A stretch of 64,000 bases of DNA from the NCBI RefSeq assembly GCF_042219825.1, contig NZ_JBHJHQ010000007.1:1-64000 (forward strand), read 5' to 3'. Made by a program: the position numbers and the translations under genes. Positions 26,245 to 36,400 of this stretch are shown here, in pieces (the stretch's first letter is position 1; the number at the start of each line of letters is the position of its first letter). This DNA is from JBHJHP01 sp042219825. Its GTDB lineage: Bacteria; Bacteroidota; Bacteroidia; Bacteroidales; UBA5342. The notes under the pieces were generated by a model that worked only from the letters and a program-made list of their open reading frames with translations, ran no database searches and was not told the origin of the DNA.

Positions 26245-27270
26245 TTAGTCTTCAGCTCTTCCAATAGGGTGGCAGCGGTAACATACATTGCTTTCCCATG
26301 AGTAATCTCTTACTTCATCGTGTTTTCTGTCCATGGCACTTTTGTTATGTTCATGGCAATCTGTACACGTAAAAACGGAATAATTCTGCGCATCATTGTG
26401 GCATGTGACGCACGAATTCCAGACATTTTTGTGTTTTCCCGAGTAAATCGGAAAATAGACGTTGTCATGTTCCCTGTAATCTGCAGGATTCCAGTTTTCT
26501 GCCAGCGTATGGCATTCTTTACAGTTCTGAGAAAATCCCAGGTCCGGATGATTCGGGTTTTGTGTCATCTCATAATCCGATGCATGGCATTCATAACAAT
26601 CTGCAGTAACCGACTGAAAGGGTTTATCCACACCGTGACAAGTGATGCAATCAACCCCGGAATGTCCCTGAATCAGTGGGAAAAATCCATGTTCAAATCC
26701 GGTAGCATTCCATTCTGTTGAATGCAGACTGTGACATACTTCACATTGGGTAGAATAACCTGCGTCGGAATGATCCGGATTTGTTGTGGCCTGGTAATCC
26801 TTCTGGTGACAGCTGTAACAATCAATACCTAAAACATTGAACTGTAAAAATGAAGCCGATGGATGGCAGCTGTAGCAGTCTATGGCATTATGAGCCCCTG
26901 TTAAAGGAAACCGGCTCATTTCGTGAACTTCTGATATGTCGCTGACAATCCATGTGGTTGTGTTGTGACAAATTTCACAGCTTTGCCCTACAGTATTCTG
27001 ATGGATATCGGTATGACAATCCATGCATTCGGTTCCTGCATCTTTAAAAACCAGTGAGGTATGACATTGTCTGCACGTATTCATTTTATGCTGGCCTGTA
27101 AGTTTGAAGCTGGTGGTATCATGATCAAATCCGGATTTAGCCACAAGATCCCATTCATCAGCTGTATGGCATACAGCGCAATTCACATTAAAGTCGTCAC
27201 CATGCGGAGACTGGCTGTATGTTAGGCGAGCAATAAGCAGGATAGATACTATTAAAATCTTTTGACGCAT
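26245..27270 (-). CDS. Secreted 13-haem c-type cytochrome
   Basis: 341 aa: Sec signal peptide (MRQKILIVSILLIARLTYSQ) and thirteen CxxCH haem-binding motifs counted by eye (CAVCH, CRQCH, CMDCH, CEICH, CYSCH twice, CEVCH, CITCH, CYECH, CKECH, CVTCH, CTDCH, CYRCH). Many extra His residues (TGAH, IQGH, SGKH, NPDH, NPNH) could be distal ligands, so most haems are probably bis-His. The C-terminal module FPIYSG.H...W..C..CH...CHEHNK...CHP.GR recurs twice in the neighbouring 31-haem protein, and all 13 motifs align one-to-one with haems 1-13 of that protein. There is no lipobox or T9SS domain. The gap to the 31-haem gene is 9 nt. It probably carries electrons in the periplasm or on the outer face of the outer membrane; the redox partner is unknown. 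Confidence 0.9.
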   Translation of the reverse strand: MRQKILIVSILLIARLTYSQSPHGDDFNVNCAVCHTADEWDLVAKSGFDHDTTSFKLTGQHKMNTCRQCHTSLVFKDAGTECMDCHTDIHQNTVGQSCEICHNTTTWIVSDISEVHEMSRFPLTGAHNAIDCYSCHPSASFLQFNVLGIDCYSCHQKDYQATTNPDHSDAGYSTQCEVCHSLHSTEWNATGFEHGFFPLIQGHSGVDCITCHGVDKPFQSVTADCYECHASDYEMTQNPNHPDLGFSQNCKECHTLAENWNPADYREHDNVYFPIYSGKHKNVWNSCVTCHNDAQNYSVFTCTDCHEHNKSAMDRKHDEVRDYSWESNVCYRCHPIGRAED

Positions 27271-27279
27271 TTATCTAAT

Positions 27280-29634
27280 TTAATCAGACCTTCCGTTAGG
27301 ATGGCATGAGTAACAACTTTCGCTGGCATACACATAATTCCTTACTTCCCTGTGATGACTATCTGTATCTGTCTTATTATGTTCATGACAAGTGATACAG
27401 GAGAATACACCGAAGTTGGACGCATTGGTATGACAGTCGGTACAATTATTCCATTCACCACGGTGTGCCCCGCTGTAAATCGGGAAATACTGTGCATCAT
27501 GGTTGAATGTGGATGGTGACCATGCACTGGTCGTATGGCAATCCTCACACACTTTCGGGAAATTCGCCGCTGCATGATTTGGATCTGTTGCTGAATTATA
27601 ATCGCCGGCATGACAGCCATAGCATTCAGATGGTGTATTGGTATAACCTTCGGAATGACACCGGATGCAATTATCGGCTATCGTTGCATGCGCACCTGTC
27701 AATGGATAAAAACTGTCGTGATTAAATGTGGACGGGCTCCATCCGGTTGTGTTGTGACAGGTTTCACAGGTGGTTGGAAACTGTGCATCCGCATGGTTCG
27801 GATTTGTGGTTGTATTATAATCCTGTGCATGGCAACCATAACAATTGTTTGGTGTATTGGTATAACCATTGGCATGGCAGGCATTGCAGTTATCTGCAAT
27901 TTCAGCATGTGCTCCTACCAGTGGATATAATGTGGAATGATCAAACGTTGAAGGCGTCCAGCTGTTCGGACTGTGACATGTTTCGCATGTTGTTGGGAAA
28001 TGCGCATCAATGTGATTTGGTTCCGTAGTTGCATTATAATCCTTCGTGTGACAGCCGTAGCAATTATTTGGTGTGTTGGTATAGCCATCTGCGTGGCACA
28101 GCTTACAGTTGTCTTTAATTTCGGCATGTGCACCAATAAGAGGATAGAACTGATCGTGGTTGAAGATGGAAGGCGACCATCCCTGATCCGTGTGACATAT
28201 CTCGCATTCGGTCGGGAACTTAGCATCAACGTGATTGGGATCAGTTGTGGCATTGTAGTCCTGTGCATGGCAGCCATAACAATTGTTCGGTGTATTCGTA
28301 TAACCATCTTTGTGACAAAGCATACACTGATCTGCAATGGCCGCATGTTCTCCGCGCAACGGATAATAATTATCATGGATGGCAAATGTGGCTGGTGACC
28401 AATCCGGGTTTGTACTATGGCACTGATCACAGTTGTCAGGGAAGTTCAGGTCCCGATGAGGCGGATTCTGTGATGCAATATAATCCGCCGTATGGCAATC
28501 CTTGCAAACGGTTGATGTGCCTGCATAACCATTGGTATGGCAATTGAGGCACTCGGCATCCCTGTGTGCTCCTGTAAGCGGGAAGCTGGTAAGATCGTGA
28601 TTAAAAGCGCCTGTTTTTGATCCGTCCGGATGACAGGCAAAACAAGCCTGATCGTTATAACTGTAACCACTTACATCGCTGTGTTCTTCGTCCGTATCAG
28701 CCTTATTATGTTCATGACAGGCCGTACAACTGAATTGTGTATAATCACCGGGTACCGTATGGCACTCGGTACAGCTTTCCCATGTACCATTGTGTGTGCC
28801 TGAATAAACAGGGAAGTAGCTGGCATCGTGAGCTTCAAACCTGGCTGGAGACCATCCCGGATGCGTGGTATGACATTCTTCACATTGTTGTGAAAATCCT
28901 GCATTTACATGGGATGGATTATTTGTTCCGCTAAAATCTTCAGCATGGCAGGAATAACATTCTGCTGACGTATTGGTGTAGTTATTATCCTTGTGGCATG
29001 AGGAACAATCGTTCAGATTATGTCCTTCTGTTAAAGGGAAAAAGCTGTGATCAAAACTCTGTGAAGTCCAGTTGGTGGCATTCATGGAATGGCAATCAGT
29101 ACATTCAGTAGAAAAACCTGAAGTCACGTGGTTTGGATTTGTGGTGGCCATAAACTGTTCTTTATGGCAGTCGTAGCATTCCACGCCCTGTGGATCAAAC
29201 CGTAACATGGAGGCCGATTTATGGCAATCGTAACAATCGGCAGTGGCATGTGCTCCAACCAACGGGAAGCGACTGTTCATGTGCATTTCCATAACATTAT
29301 TCATGATCCATGAACCGGTATTGTGGCAACGGTCGCAGTCCTCGCCTACTGTATTCTGGTGAATATCGGAATGGCATGAAATACACGTTGTTCCTGCCCT
29401 GGAAAATTCGAGTGAAGTATGGCAGTACCGGCAGTCTACATTCTGATGCTGTCCGGTTAACTTGAAACCTGTGGAATCGTGATTAAAGGTTGATTTTTTA
29501 ACCAGATCCCAGCTCTCCGGAGAGTGACATACATCGCAGCTGATGTTGAAAATGTCTCCGTGCGGCGACTGCCCCTGGCTGAATAAAGCAACAGGAAACA
29601 GCAGTAAAACGATTATTTGTGACAGGTTGCGCAT
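27280..29634 (-). CDS. Secreted 31-haem c-type cytochrome with tandem tri-haem repeats
   Basis: 784 aa with signal peptide (MRNLSQIIVLLLFPVALFSQ) and 31 CxxCH motifs counted by eye. Haems 1-13 reproduce the architecture of the 13-haem protein downstream, ending in CHEHNK ... CFACHPDG. Haems 14-16 link to four near-identical 73-residue tri-haem repeats (haems 17-28; each has YPL.GAHA, GYTNTPNNCYGCH, NPNH and WSPSTF). The protein closes with another FPIYSGAH ... CHEHNK ... CYSCHPNGR module (haems 29-31). Such linear haem arrays act as molecular wires. The gene overlaps the 3' end of the upstream 20-haem gene by 22 nt, a sign of translational coupling. It could span the periplasm or lie at the surface; the sequence alone does not say. 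Confidence 0.9.
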   Translation of the reverse strand: MRNLSQIIVLLLFPVALFSQGQSPHGDIFNISCDVCHSPESWDLVKKSTFNHDSTGFKLTGQHQNVDCRYCHTSLEFSRAGTTCISCHSDIHQNTVGEDCDRCHNTGSWIMNNVMEMHMNSRFPLVGAHATADCYDCHKSASMLRFDPQGVECYDCHKEQFMATTNPNHVTSGFSTECTDCHSMNATNWTSQSFDHSFFPLTEGHNLNDCSSCHKDNNYTNTSAECYSCHAEDFSGTNNPSHVNAGFSQQCEECHTTHPGWSPARFEAHDASYFPVYSGTHNGTWESCTECHTVPGDYTQFSCTACHEHNKADTDEEHSDVSGYSYNDQACFACHPDGSKTGAFNHDLTSFPLTGAHRDAECLNCHTNGYAGTSTVCKDCHTADYIASQNPPHRDLNFPDNCDQCHSTNPDWSPATFAIHDNYYPLRGEHAAIADQCMLCHKDGYTNTPNNCYGCHAQDYNATTDPNHVDAKFPTECEICHTDQGWSPSIFNHDQFYPLIGAHAEIKDNCKLCHADGYTNTPNNCYGCHTKDYNATTEPNHIDAHFPTTCETCHSPNSWTPSTFDHSTLYPLVGAHAEIADNCNACHANGYTNTPNNCYGCHAQDYNTTTNPNHADAQFPTTCETCHNTTGWSPSTFNHDSFYPLTGAHATIADNCIRCHSEGYTNTPSECYGCHAGDYNSATDPNHAAANFPKVCEDCHTTSAWSPSTFNHDAQYFPIYSGAHRGEWNNCTDCHTNASNFGVFSCITCHEHNKTDTDSHHREVRNYVYASESCYSCHPNGRSD
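27530..28405 (-). repeat. Four 219-bp tandem repeats encoding tri-haem units
   Basis: The segments coding for GYTNTPNNCYGCH recur at about 27607, 27826, 28045 and 28264, exactly 219 bp (73 codons) apart. Each unit carries three CxxCH motifs. The repeats remain in frame and similar at DNA level, which indicates growth of the haem chain by tandem duplication. Confidence 0.85.
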
Positions 29635-31205
29635 TCTATCTTTTCATTATCGTAAAGGTATTTTACATATCTTCCTTTCAGTGTTCTTACTTCGCTGTGG
29701 CACTGATAGCAATCCACACTGGCATGTGCTCCTTCGAGTTTGAACCTTGTGTTGTCGTGGTTAAACTTACCGGCTTCCCAGTTGTCAAAACCATGACATT
29801 GTTCGCAACCTTTGTCCCCGTATTTTTCAAACTGACCGCGATGTTCATCAGTATGGCATTCCAGGCAGGCACCTTTCAGCGATGCAAATTTCTGTTCTTT
29901 AACCTGATTTTCATTTTTGGGGAAGTGGCAGCTGCTACAATCTGTTTGCGCATGTACTCCGGATAGTTCAAATCCGGTCTGATCATGATCGAATGTTACT
30001 TTGGCCCAGGTGTTTACGGTATGGCAATTCATGCAGCCATTGTTGTCGGTGTATTTGGCCTCCATGTAATCCTGGTGTATATTTTCGTGACAATCAGCAC
30101 AGTTGGTGCCTATTTTTCTGAAGTGCCAGTCTTCCTGTTTTTTGTGACACGCAAAACAAGGCGTAGCCAAATGTGCACCTTCCAGTTTAAATGCTGACTC
30201 GTTATGCATCTCGATAGTGAAATTTGAGCGTTTAAAACCCTTTACTGTATGGCAGTCGCTGCAATCGGTATATTTTTTTTCTGCTGTAAATTCTCCTTTA
30301 TGGTAGTCTTCGTGACAATTGTTGCAGTATTTGTGCTGTAAAGGATCGGTATATTTTCCTGTGGTATGGCATTCTTTACAATCCACATTTACATGCATGC
30401 CTTCAAGCGGATAACCGGTCTTGCTATGATCAAAAGTATTCATGCCCTTGATAATTGTAAAGGATTCCTCCGTGTGGCATTGTCTACAGTTCTGTCCGAA
30501 TCTGTTGTTATGGACATCTTCGTGACAGCTGGTGCAATTGCTGTGATCTACGTTGGCAAAGTGCTGAAATTCTTCACCGTCAATTATCTCGTCTTTATGG
30601 CACTCAATACAATCCACCTGCTGATGTTTGCCTTTTAACACAAAATCTGTTTCATTGTGATTAAACCCCGGTGCAGGTCTGAACTTTTCATAGTTGTGAC
30701 ATTCCAGGCAGTTATCGCTTAACGTTTCGCGATGAAAGTCCTTATGACAGGCCAGACATTCCTGAACAAGGCCCAGATAGGTCATGGTTTTCTTTTTAAT
30801 CTCCTTATCCTGTATAAATTCTTTCTTGTGGCAGGCTTCACAATCCTGATCTGCATGTGCACCTTCAAGTTTATAACCCGTAAGATTATGGTCGAAAGTT
30901 TCTGTGTTAAGATCGGTAAGGTCATATTCCCTGCCGTGATGTTCATTATGGCATTCAAAACAAGACTTCCCTTTTACTTCGGTAGATGAATGGAAACCTT
31001 CTCCTGTATCAATACGTACTGCTACTTCTTTATGACAATCGAGGCACTTTGCATTGGAAACCTTTTTCCCAAGTTCGTGGCATTTAGTACAGTTGCTGAT
31101 CCCTTCGAGATCCTGATGAAACGAAGATAAATCACCGGGGGAGATCTGTCCGAAAGACAGGATCATCGGTATGAGAAAAAGATATATAAGTAGGATTTTT
31201 TTCAT
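29613..31205 (-). CDS. Secreted 20-haem c-type cytochrome
   Basis: 530 aa: signal peptide (MKKILLIYLFLIPMILSFGQ) and twenty CxxCH motifs counted by eye, the last (CATCHK) at the extreme C-terminus. A recurring cue, F.HN.T.F.L.G.H...DC..CH, gives a bis-His pattern similar to cytochrome c3/octahaem families. Unlike the other two cytochromes it is Lys/Glu-rich and lacks the CHEHNK module, so it is probably a separate subunit rather than a paralogous copy. It is the first cytochrome after the membrane oxidoreductase (10 nt gap) and overlaps the 31-haem gene by 22 nt. Its position next to the inner-membrane components suggests it is the first periplasmic electron acceptor; this is inferred from order only. 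Confidence 0.9.
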   Translation of the reverse strand: MKKILLIYLFLIPMILSFGQISPGDLSSFHQDLEGISNCTKCHELGKKVSNAKCLDCHKEVAVRIDTGEGFHSSTEVKGKSCFECHNEHHGREYDLTDLNTETFDHNLTGYKLEGAHADQDCEACHKKEFIQDKEIKKKTMTYLGLVQECLACHKDFHRETLSDNCLECHNYEKFRPAPGFNHNETDFVLKGKHQQVDCIECHKDEIIDGEEFQHFANVDHSNCTSCHEDVHNNRFGQNCRQCHTEESFTIIKGMNTFDHSKTGYPLEGMHVNVDCKECHTTGKYTDPLQHKYCNNCHEDYHKGEFTAEKKYTDCSDCHTVKGFKRSNFTIEMHNESAFKLEGAHLATPCFACHKKQEDWHFRKIGTNCADCHENIHQDYMEAKYTDNNGCMNCHTVNTWAKVTFDHDQTGFELSGVHAQTDCSSCHFPKNENQVKEQKFASLKGACLECHTDEHRGQFEKYGDKGCEQCHGFDNWEAGKFNHDNTRFKLEGAHASVDCYQCHSEVRTLKGRYVKYLYDNEKIECATCHK

Positions 31206-31215
31206 TTGGGGACTT

Positions 31216-32550
31216 TTAGTGCTTTAATAATGCCTCTCCGTGTTTTCGCGTGATTTTTATGCCAACCTTTTCAAGAAATTTGGTTGGTAATTCACCGCCG
31301 GCAAAAATATATACAAGGTCGTTGGGTATGATTTCCTCTTCGCCTGTTACGCTGTTTTTAAGGATGACACTTTCAGGATGTATTTCAGCTACATTTGTGC
31401 TGAACCTAACTTCCACGTCTCCCGCTTCAATAGCTTTAGTGATGCGTGTGCTGTTGCCAGGTTTAATTCTGCTGAATGCATCACTGCGGTAGGATAGGAT
31501 TACTTTATTGTTGTCGGCAAGTAACATTGCGGATTCCACTGCGGAATCACCACCGCCAACCACCATGATTTTTTTATTATGAATATCTTCCGGTTCAAGC
31601 AGACGGTAAGCAACTTTTTCAGATATTTCACCGGGAACGCCAAGTTTTCTCGGAGTTCCTCGTCTTCCTATCGACAGAAGAACCCGCGATGTTTTTAACT
31701 CATCACCCGTTTTTGTTTTTATGATAAAGGAACCATCGTTATGAATGATTTCTTCCACCTTCGTTTCCTGACGAATCTCAATGCCATTTTTCGATAAGGC
31801 ATTATTCCAGAGCTTCAGCAGTTCTTCTTTAGAGGTTTCATGCAGTTTTACTTTTCCCCATCCCGGCAGATCCATCTGATTGGTCATTACAATCTTTGAA
31901 CGCGGAAAGGTATAAACAGTTCCTCCTAGTGTATCCTGTTCAAGTGTGACAAATTTCAGTTTGTGCTGTTTCGCCGTCAGGGAAGCTGAAATGCCAGCCG
32001 GTCCGGCTCCGATAATAACCAGATCAAGCTGATCGGGTTTTGATTCCGGAAGATCCTTCATAATATTCTCTACCGCCTGACGTCCCTGCTCCACCGCATT
32101 TTTGATAAGACCCATTCCGCCAAGTTCTCCGGCTATGTAAATCCCTTTTATGTTGGTCTCGAACTTTTCGCTCACATGAGGAAGGTCCACACCTCGTTTT
32201 TCCGTTCCAATACAAAGTGTGATGGCCTCTACCGGACAGGCGTGAAAGCATGCCCCATGTCCGATACAACGGGATGCATTGATCACGGTTCCCCTTCCAC
32301 TGCTAATTCCCAGAACATCTTTTTCCGGACAGGCCCTGACGCAGGCACCGCTTCTAATACAGCTGTTAATGTTGATGACCGGATGTAATGACACGGGTTC
32401 AAAGAGTCCGTGTTCCTTGGCAAATGAAATCTTTTTTTCCGTCTGTTTGGTTTCACGGCGTAACTTGAAAAAGTAAATGCCGAGTATGACCAATACGATA
32501 AAAGCAACCGATCCGTAGATGATTACTTTTTCCAGTAATATGCCTTCCAT
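31216..32550 (-). CDS. Membrane-anchored ferredoxin-like / FAD-NAD(P) oxidoreductase
   Basis: Start chosen at ATG 32550, which shares its A with the upstream TAA stop (TAATG coupling); an in-frame ATG at 32562 would add four residues. Residues about 8-28 are one transmembrane helix. Residues 64-105 hold two ferredoxin-type motifs, CIRSGACVRACP and CIGHGACFHACP, in which the second Cys of each is Ser67 or His98. Residues about 115-165 (GIYIAGELGGMGLIKNAVEQ) resemble the FAD-closing tail of thioredoxin-reductase-like enzymes. They precede the FAD Rossmann motif GAGPAG (181-186) and the NAD(P) motif GGGDSAVESA (about 315). It should move electrons between NAD(P)H and the membrane/periplasmic chain, with the catalytic part in the cytoplasm. 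It sits between the b-type cytochrome and the multihaem genes. No CxxC disulfide of TrxR type is seen. Confidence 0.8.
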   Translation of the reverse strand: MEGILLEKVIIYGSVAFIVLVILGIYFFKLRRETKQTEKKISFAKEHGLFEPVSLHPVININSCIRSGACVRACPEKDVLGISSGRGTVINASRCIGHGACFHACPVEAITLCIGTEKRGVDLPHVSEKFETNIKGIYIAGELGGMGLIKNAVEQGRQAVENIMKDLPESKPDQLDLVIIGAGPAGISASLTAKQHKLKFVTLEQDTLGGTVYTFPRSKIVMTNQMDLPGWGKVKLHETSKEELLKLWNNALSKNGIEIRQETKVEEIIHNDGSFIIKTKTGDELKTSRVLLSIGRRGTPRKLGVPGEISEKVAYRLLEPEDIHNKKIMVVGGGDSAVESAMLLADNNKVILSYRSDAFSRIKPGNSTRITKAIEAGDVEVRFSTNVAEIHPESVILKNSVTGEEEIIPNDLVYIFAGGELPTKFLEKVGIKITRKHGEALLKH

Positions 32551-33353
32551 TAAAATACCCATCTGTAACCAAATATTATGGTAATAACCACGTGAATGAC
32601 CATGATGATTATCATGATCAGTGCAAAAGGAAGATGAGCCACATGCCAGTAACGGAAAAGGTTTTGCATCCGTTCCAGACGTTTGATTCGTCGTCCCAAA
32701 CTTTTTTCAGACTTGAAGTGTGAAAGGGCTTTACGGATTTCCTGACCTGAAAGCTTCTTTGCCTTAAGCTCTGCTTTAAGTCTGTTGACCGCTTCCCTGC
32801 TTTTATTATCGGGTAAATCAAAAAGTGCTTCTTCAACGCCATAATCCTGTGTGAGTTTGAGTTTGAACTCATCTTTCAGATTATTCACTTCATTTAAACT
32901 AAGCGCCCTTCCTTCTATTGTTCTTGGTATCTGAAGATAGATGTAGCGTCCCAGAACGCCACTCAGAACCACGGCAACCATGCTCCAGAAACTTACCGAC
33001 ACAATGCCTCCGAATTTAAAGGAAGTATGGTATAGTACAAGTATTGGTCCAAGCGAACATAAGAATATATGGAACTCCAGCCAGTATTTAAGAACGCCAA
33101 CTCTGGAAAATACTCTTAAACGTTTTCTGGCCATGTAAGTAAATATGCCTGTCAGAATAAGAAGTGTTCCGATAATGCCATAACCATGACCAAGAAGTCC
33201 GCTGGGTTTCAGCTTATCATAATCCGCATGATGAAACCGGTCTGCAATATCCACATTGTAAAATGCCCAGCCCCTGACAGCCAAAATAATCGCGATAGCG
33301 ACTGTTATAAAAACAAATGACCAGATATAGAATTTATGAAACTTAGGTGACAT
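32550..33353 (-). CDS. b-type cytochrome-like integral membrane protein
   Basis: 267 aa with about five transmembrane helices (near residues 10-28, 52-72, 90-108, 117-135, 240-262) and a long charged cytoplasmic loop (about 145-230). Candidate haem-ligating histidines lie in or next to helices: GHGYG in helix 2, EFHIF and LYHTSF in helix 3, YWHVAHLP before and IHVVIT within the last helix. This pattern suggests a di-haem quinol-interacting subunit similar in layout to NarI/DsrM/HdrE-type proteins, but I cannot assign a family with certainty. It is the first gene of the oxidoreductase-cytochrome run and is translationally coupled to the ferredoxin-flavoprotein. The likely role is electron exchange between the menaquinone pool and the periplasmic cytochromes. 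Confidence 0.65.
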   Translation of the reverse strand: MSPKFHKFYIWSFVFITVAIAIILAVRGWAFYNVDIADRFHHADYDKLKPSGLLGHGYGIIGTLLILTGIFTYMARKRLRVFSRVGVLKYWLEFHIFLCSLGPILVLYHTSFKFGGIVSVSFWSMVAVVLSGVLGRYIYLQIPRTIEGRALSLNEVNNLKDEFKLKLTQDYGVEEALFDLPDNKSREAVNRLKAELKAKKLSGQEIRKALSHFKSEKSLGRRIKRLERMQNLFRYWHVAHLPFALIMIIIMVIHVVITIIFGYRWVF

Positions 33354-33379
33354 GGTTTATAATACTGTAATTTTTATAT

Positions 33380-33387
33380 CAAATATA
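33380..33387 (-). promoter_or_regulatory. Possible Bacteroidota -7 box (TATATTTG) for the cytochrome operon
   Basis: Reads TATATTTG on the minus strand, matching TAnnTTTG, 26 nt before the start of the b-type cytochrome gene. No good TTG -33 element is found at the usual spacing, so the call is tentative. Confidence 0.35.
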
Positions 33388-33491
33388 ACGATAGATGCTT
33401 AATAATATGTTAACAGTAAGTAATTTATAGGCAGTCTTAATAGGGATAGCCTATAGAATTGCTAGGATAAATTTTTCGGTTTTTTAGAATG

Positions 33492-36400
33492 TCAGGATTT
33501 AATATTCCTGACCTTTGTTATGCTCTCTTTGTAGTATGCTGCTGAAATAATTACAATTATAAGTATTGCGGTTATGTATACAGCATTAGGTATCGGAGGC
33601 GCATCTCCCTGGGCATAGGAATGCAATCCTGACAAGTAATAATTTACGCCAAAGAATGTCATCAACACCGAGCTGAAACTGATCAGTGTTAAGCCGTTAA
33701 ACAACGCTGCACTTTTAAATGATGGAATTTTTTTAAGATGTAATACAATTGAATACACCAGAATGGTTACCAGTGCCCAGGTTTCCTTTGGATCCCAGCC
33801 CCAGTAACGTCCCCAGGATTCATTAGCCCAAATACCTCCGAGAAAAGCTCCGGCAGTCAACAGGATCAGACCAATAATCAGTGATATCTCGATGATAATG
33901 GATATCTCCCGAATATTGAGTTCGATATTCTTTCGGTTGTTGTTCGTTTTAAAGGTGATCAGAATAAGGTTTAACAGCGCAAGCAGTGCTCCAATGGCTA
34001 AAAATCCATAGCTTGAAGTAATTACAGCGACGTGAACAATAAGCCAGTATGATTTTAATACCGGCACCAGTGGTGTGATTTCAGGATTCATCCAGCTGAA
34101 ACTTGCAACCATAAGCATGATACCTGCCAGAAGATTGGTTACTGCCAGGGTAATACCCGACTGACGGGCAAAGATCATTCCGGCAAGTGCCGTAGCCCAT
34201 CCTACGAATATCATGGTTTCGTAACCATTGCTCCATGGGGCATGACCCGAAATATACCAGCGCAGGCCTATTCCTGCAGTATGAAGTGCAAAAATCAGTG
34301 CAGATACCAGTATGGCTCCTCCGTTCACATACTTCAGTGAAAGCCGGGGCTTGAATACAGTGAGCAGGTTTATTATCAGTAGAATCAGTCCTACGGTCTG
34401 ATAGATTCTTGAAAGTTTTCCAAACAGGTTCAGCTTGCTGTAAAGCACTTCAGACTTTATTTTAAATGATGATGGTATAATTTTGCTGCCATGCATCAAC
34501 TGGTAGGTTTTTATGCTGAGTAATAATGAACTGGCGTTGCTCCAGTTTCCGGAAGACATAGCTTTGGCAGCTTCCTGCAAATATGCATTGTACATCTGAA
34601 CAGGAGAGCTCTCACCTTCTCCTAAATGGTTTGAAGGGAAAGTTTGGGCGGTTGTCCAGTTTTGACGGTCATCATCCGGTAAAGGGAAAAATTTAAAGAA
34701 TGAGTTGTTGTAGATTTGGTAACAGATGTTGATACGTTCGTCAAGGTTTATCACTTCCTTATCGTATTTATTCCTTGTATTAGGATCTTTTTGATACGTT
34801 GAACTGACGAGTTTCTGTAGTTTATAATCACCCGAATTATCAAACATATTATGATAGCTGATATAACCGGATGGAGCACCAAGCTGTTTAGCCAGACTAC
34901 CGTTTGAAATTTTGATAATCGGTTCATCCTGCCAGCGAGTCGGATCAGTCATCATGCCAAGAATGACCTCTGTAGAGGATAAACCATCATATGTTTCTTT
35001 TTTATATAATTTCCGCATTAATTCGGATGTCAGAGTTGCAAATGGTTCAACCCTGCCATTTTTATCCTGAACCAGAAGTGAGTTCAGCTCTTTAATGTGT
35101 TCTTTTTTAGTGGATGCAAAATCAGCAGGATTGTTTGCAAATGTCGTTGCTGGCATTACCATCATTAACAGCAGAATTGCCGGGAGAGCCGCCCGTTTCA
35201 GTTTACGTATTTCACTGCTCTGACGGATCAATGAACGAAGTTTACTGTTTCGGTTAAACAGCGTCAGTACCATTCCCAGGCCTAAAAGGAAATACCCCAG
35301 ATATGAAACAAATGTTCCCCAGTAATCGTGGCTGACAGATAGAATTGTTCCTTTTTCATCCTGATCGTAAGAAGACTGGAAAAAGCGGAATCCATCGTAT
35401 TTAAGAATGTGGTTCATATAAATTCGAAAAGGAAATGACGTATTGTTTTGCGGATCATTCAGTACTACATCACTTGCATAGGATGAAGGACTGTGCGATC
35501 CGGGATAGCGTTCCAGATCAAAATCCTTTAACTGAACAGAGAACGGAAGCTTTTTGGTAATGGATCCAAAATAAACTTTCAGATCAATATCGTCCAGGCG
35601 GGTTTCAGTTGGGATTCCATCACCGTTTTGATTGATCAGACTAATCCTATCCGAGGCATTGTCGGTTGATACCGACACAACCAACCCTTGCGAACCGGTT
35701 TGCATTTTGGTATTTGTTGAGATACTTTTTTCGGCATGCGGCATAAATGATTTGATGACAAACACATGCCCACCACCCCGGTAAATTGTTTTTTCCATGG
35801 CATCGTGGCGTTCACCGGCAGCCAGAATAGTCGTGTCGCCTTTGGCCATCATGCTGGTAACAATCACATCTGACTTTGAGATAAACTGAGGCTTGTTCTG
35901 ATCGTATAAGAATGTAATCATTCCAGGCTGATCCGGATCAAATGAATACGTATGCATGTCTACGGTTGCTTTTTCTCCCTGAAGCAGATCAAATTCGTGC
36001 CCTGCTTTTCGCATATCCATAATAAACAGCGAAACACCGGGCAGCCCAACATTGGATGGTTTCAGAACCTGTTCTGCATTTGGAAGGAATAATTCAGTTT
36101 CAAGGTTAACTTTGCGTCCGCCAATTTCAAGGGATTCTGTGTAGCGGTTTGATCCTTTGTGTGTCAATCGGATTTTTCGCGACACTTTTTCATTTACGCC
36201 TTTATAGCTGGCTTCCATGGTTAGGTACGTATGACTCAAGGTAATGATATCCGAAGATTCACCTTCACGAATATGCATGGTACCTTCATAGCTTATATGT
36301 CGGGTGATGGCACCTCCTCCCAGAATCAGAAGAAAAGCCAGGTGGAAAAGAAGAATCGTCCATTTTTTGGGTTTATAAAGCTTGTTTTTGATGACATTTC

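Noticed and set aside
27280..31205. Long open frames antisense to the multihaem cytochrome genes
   Set aside because: They arise from the repeated Cys/His-rich codon pattern read in other frames; they have no signal peptides or families, while the opposite strand shows perfect CxxCH spacing.
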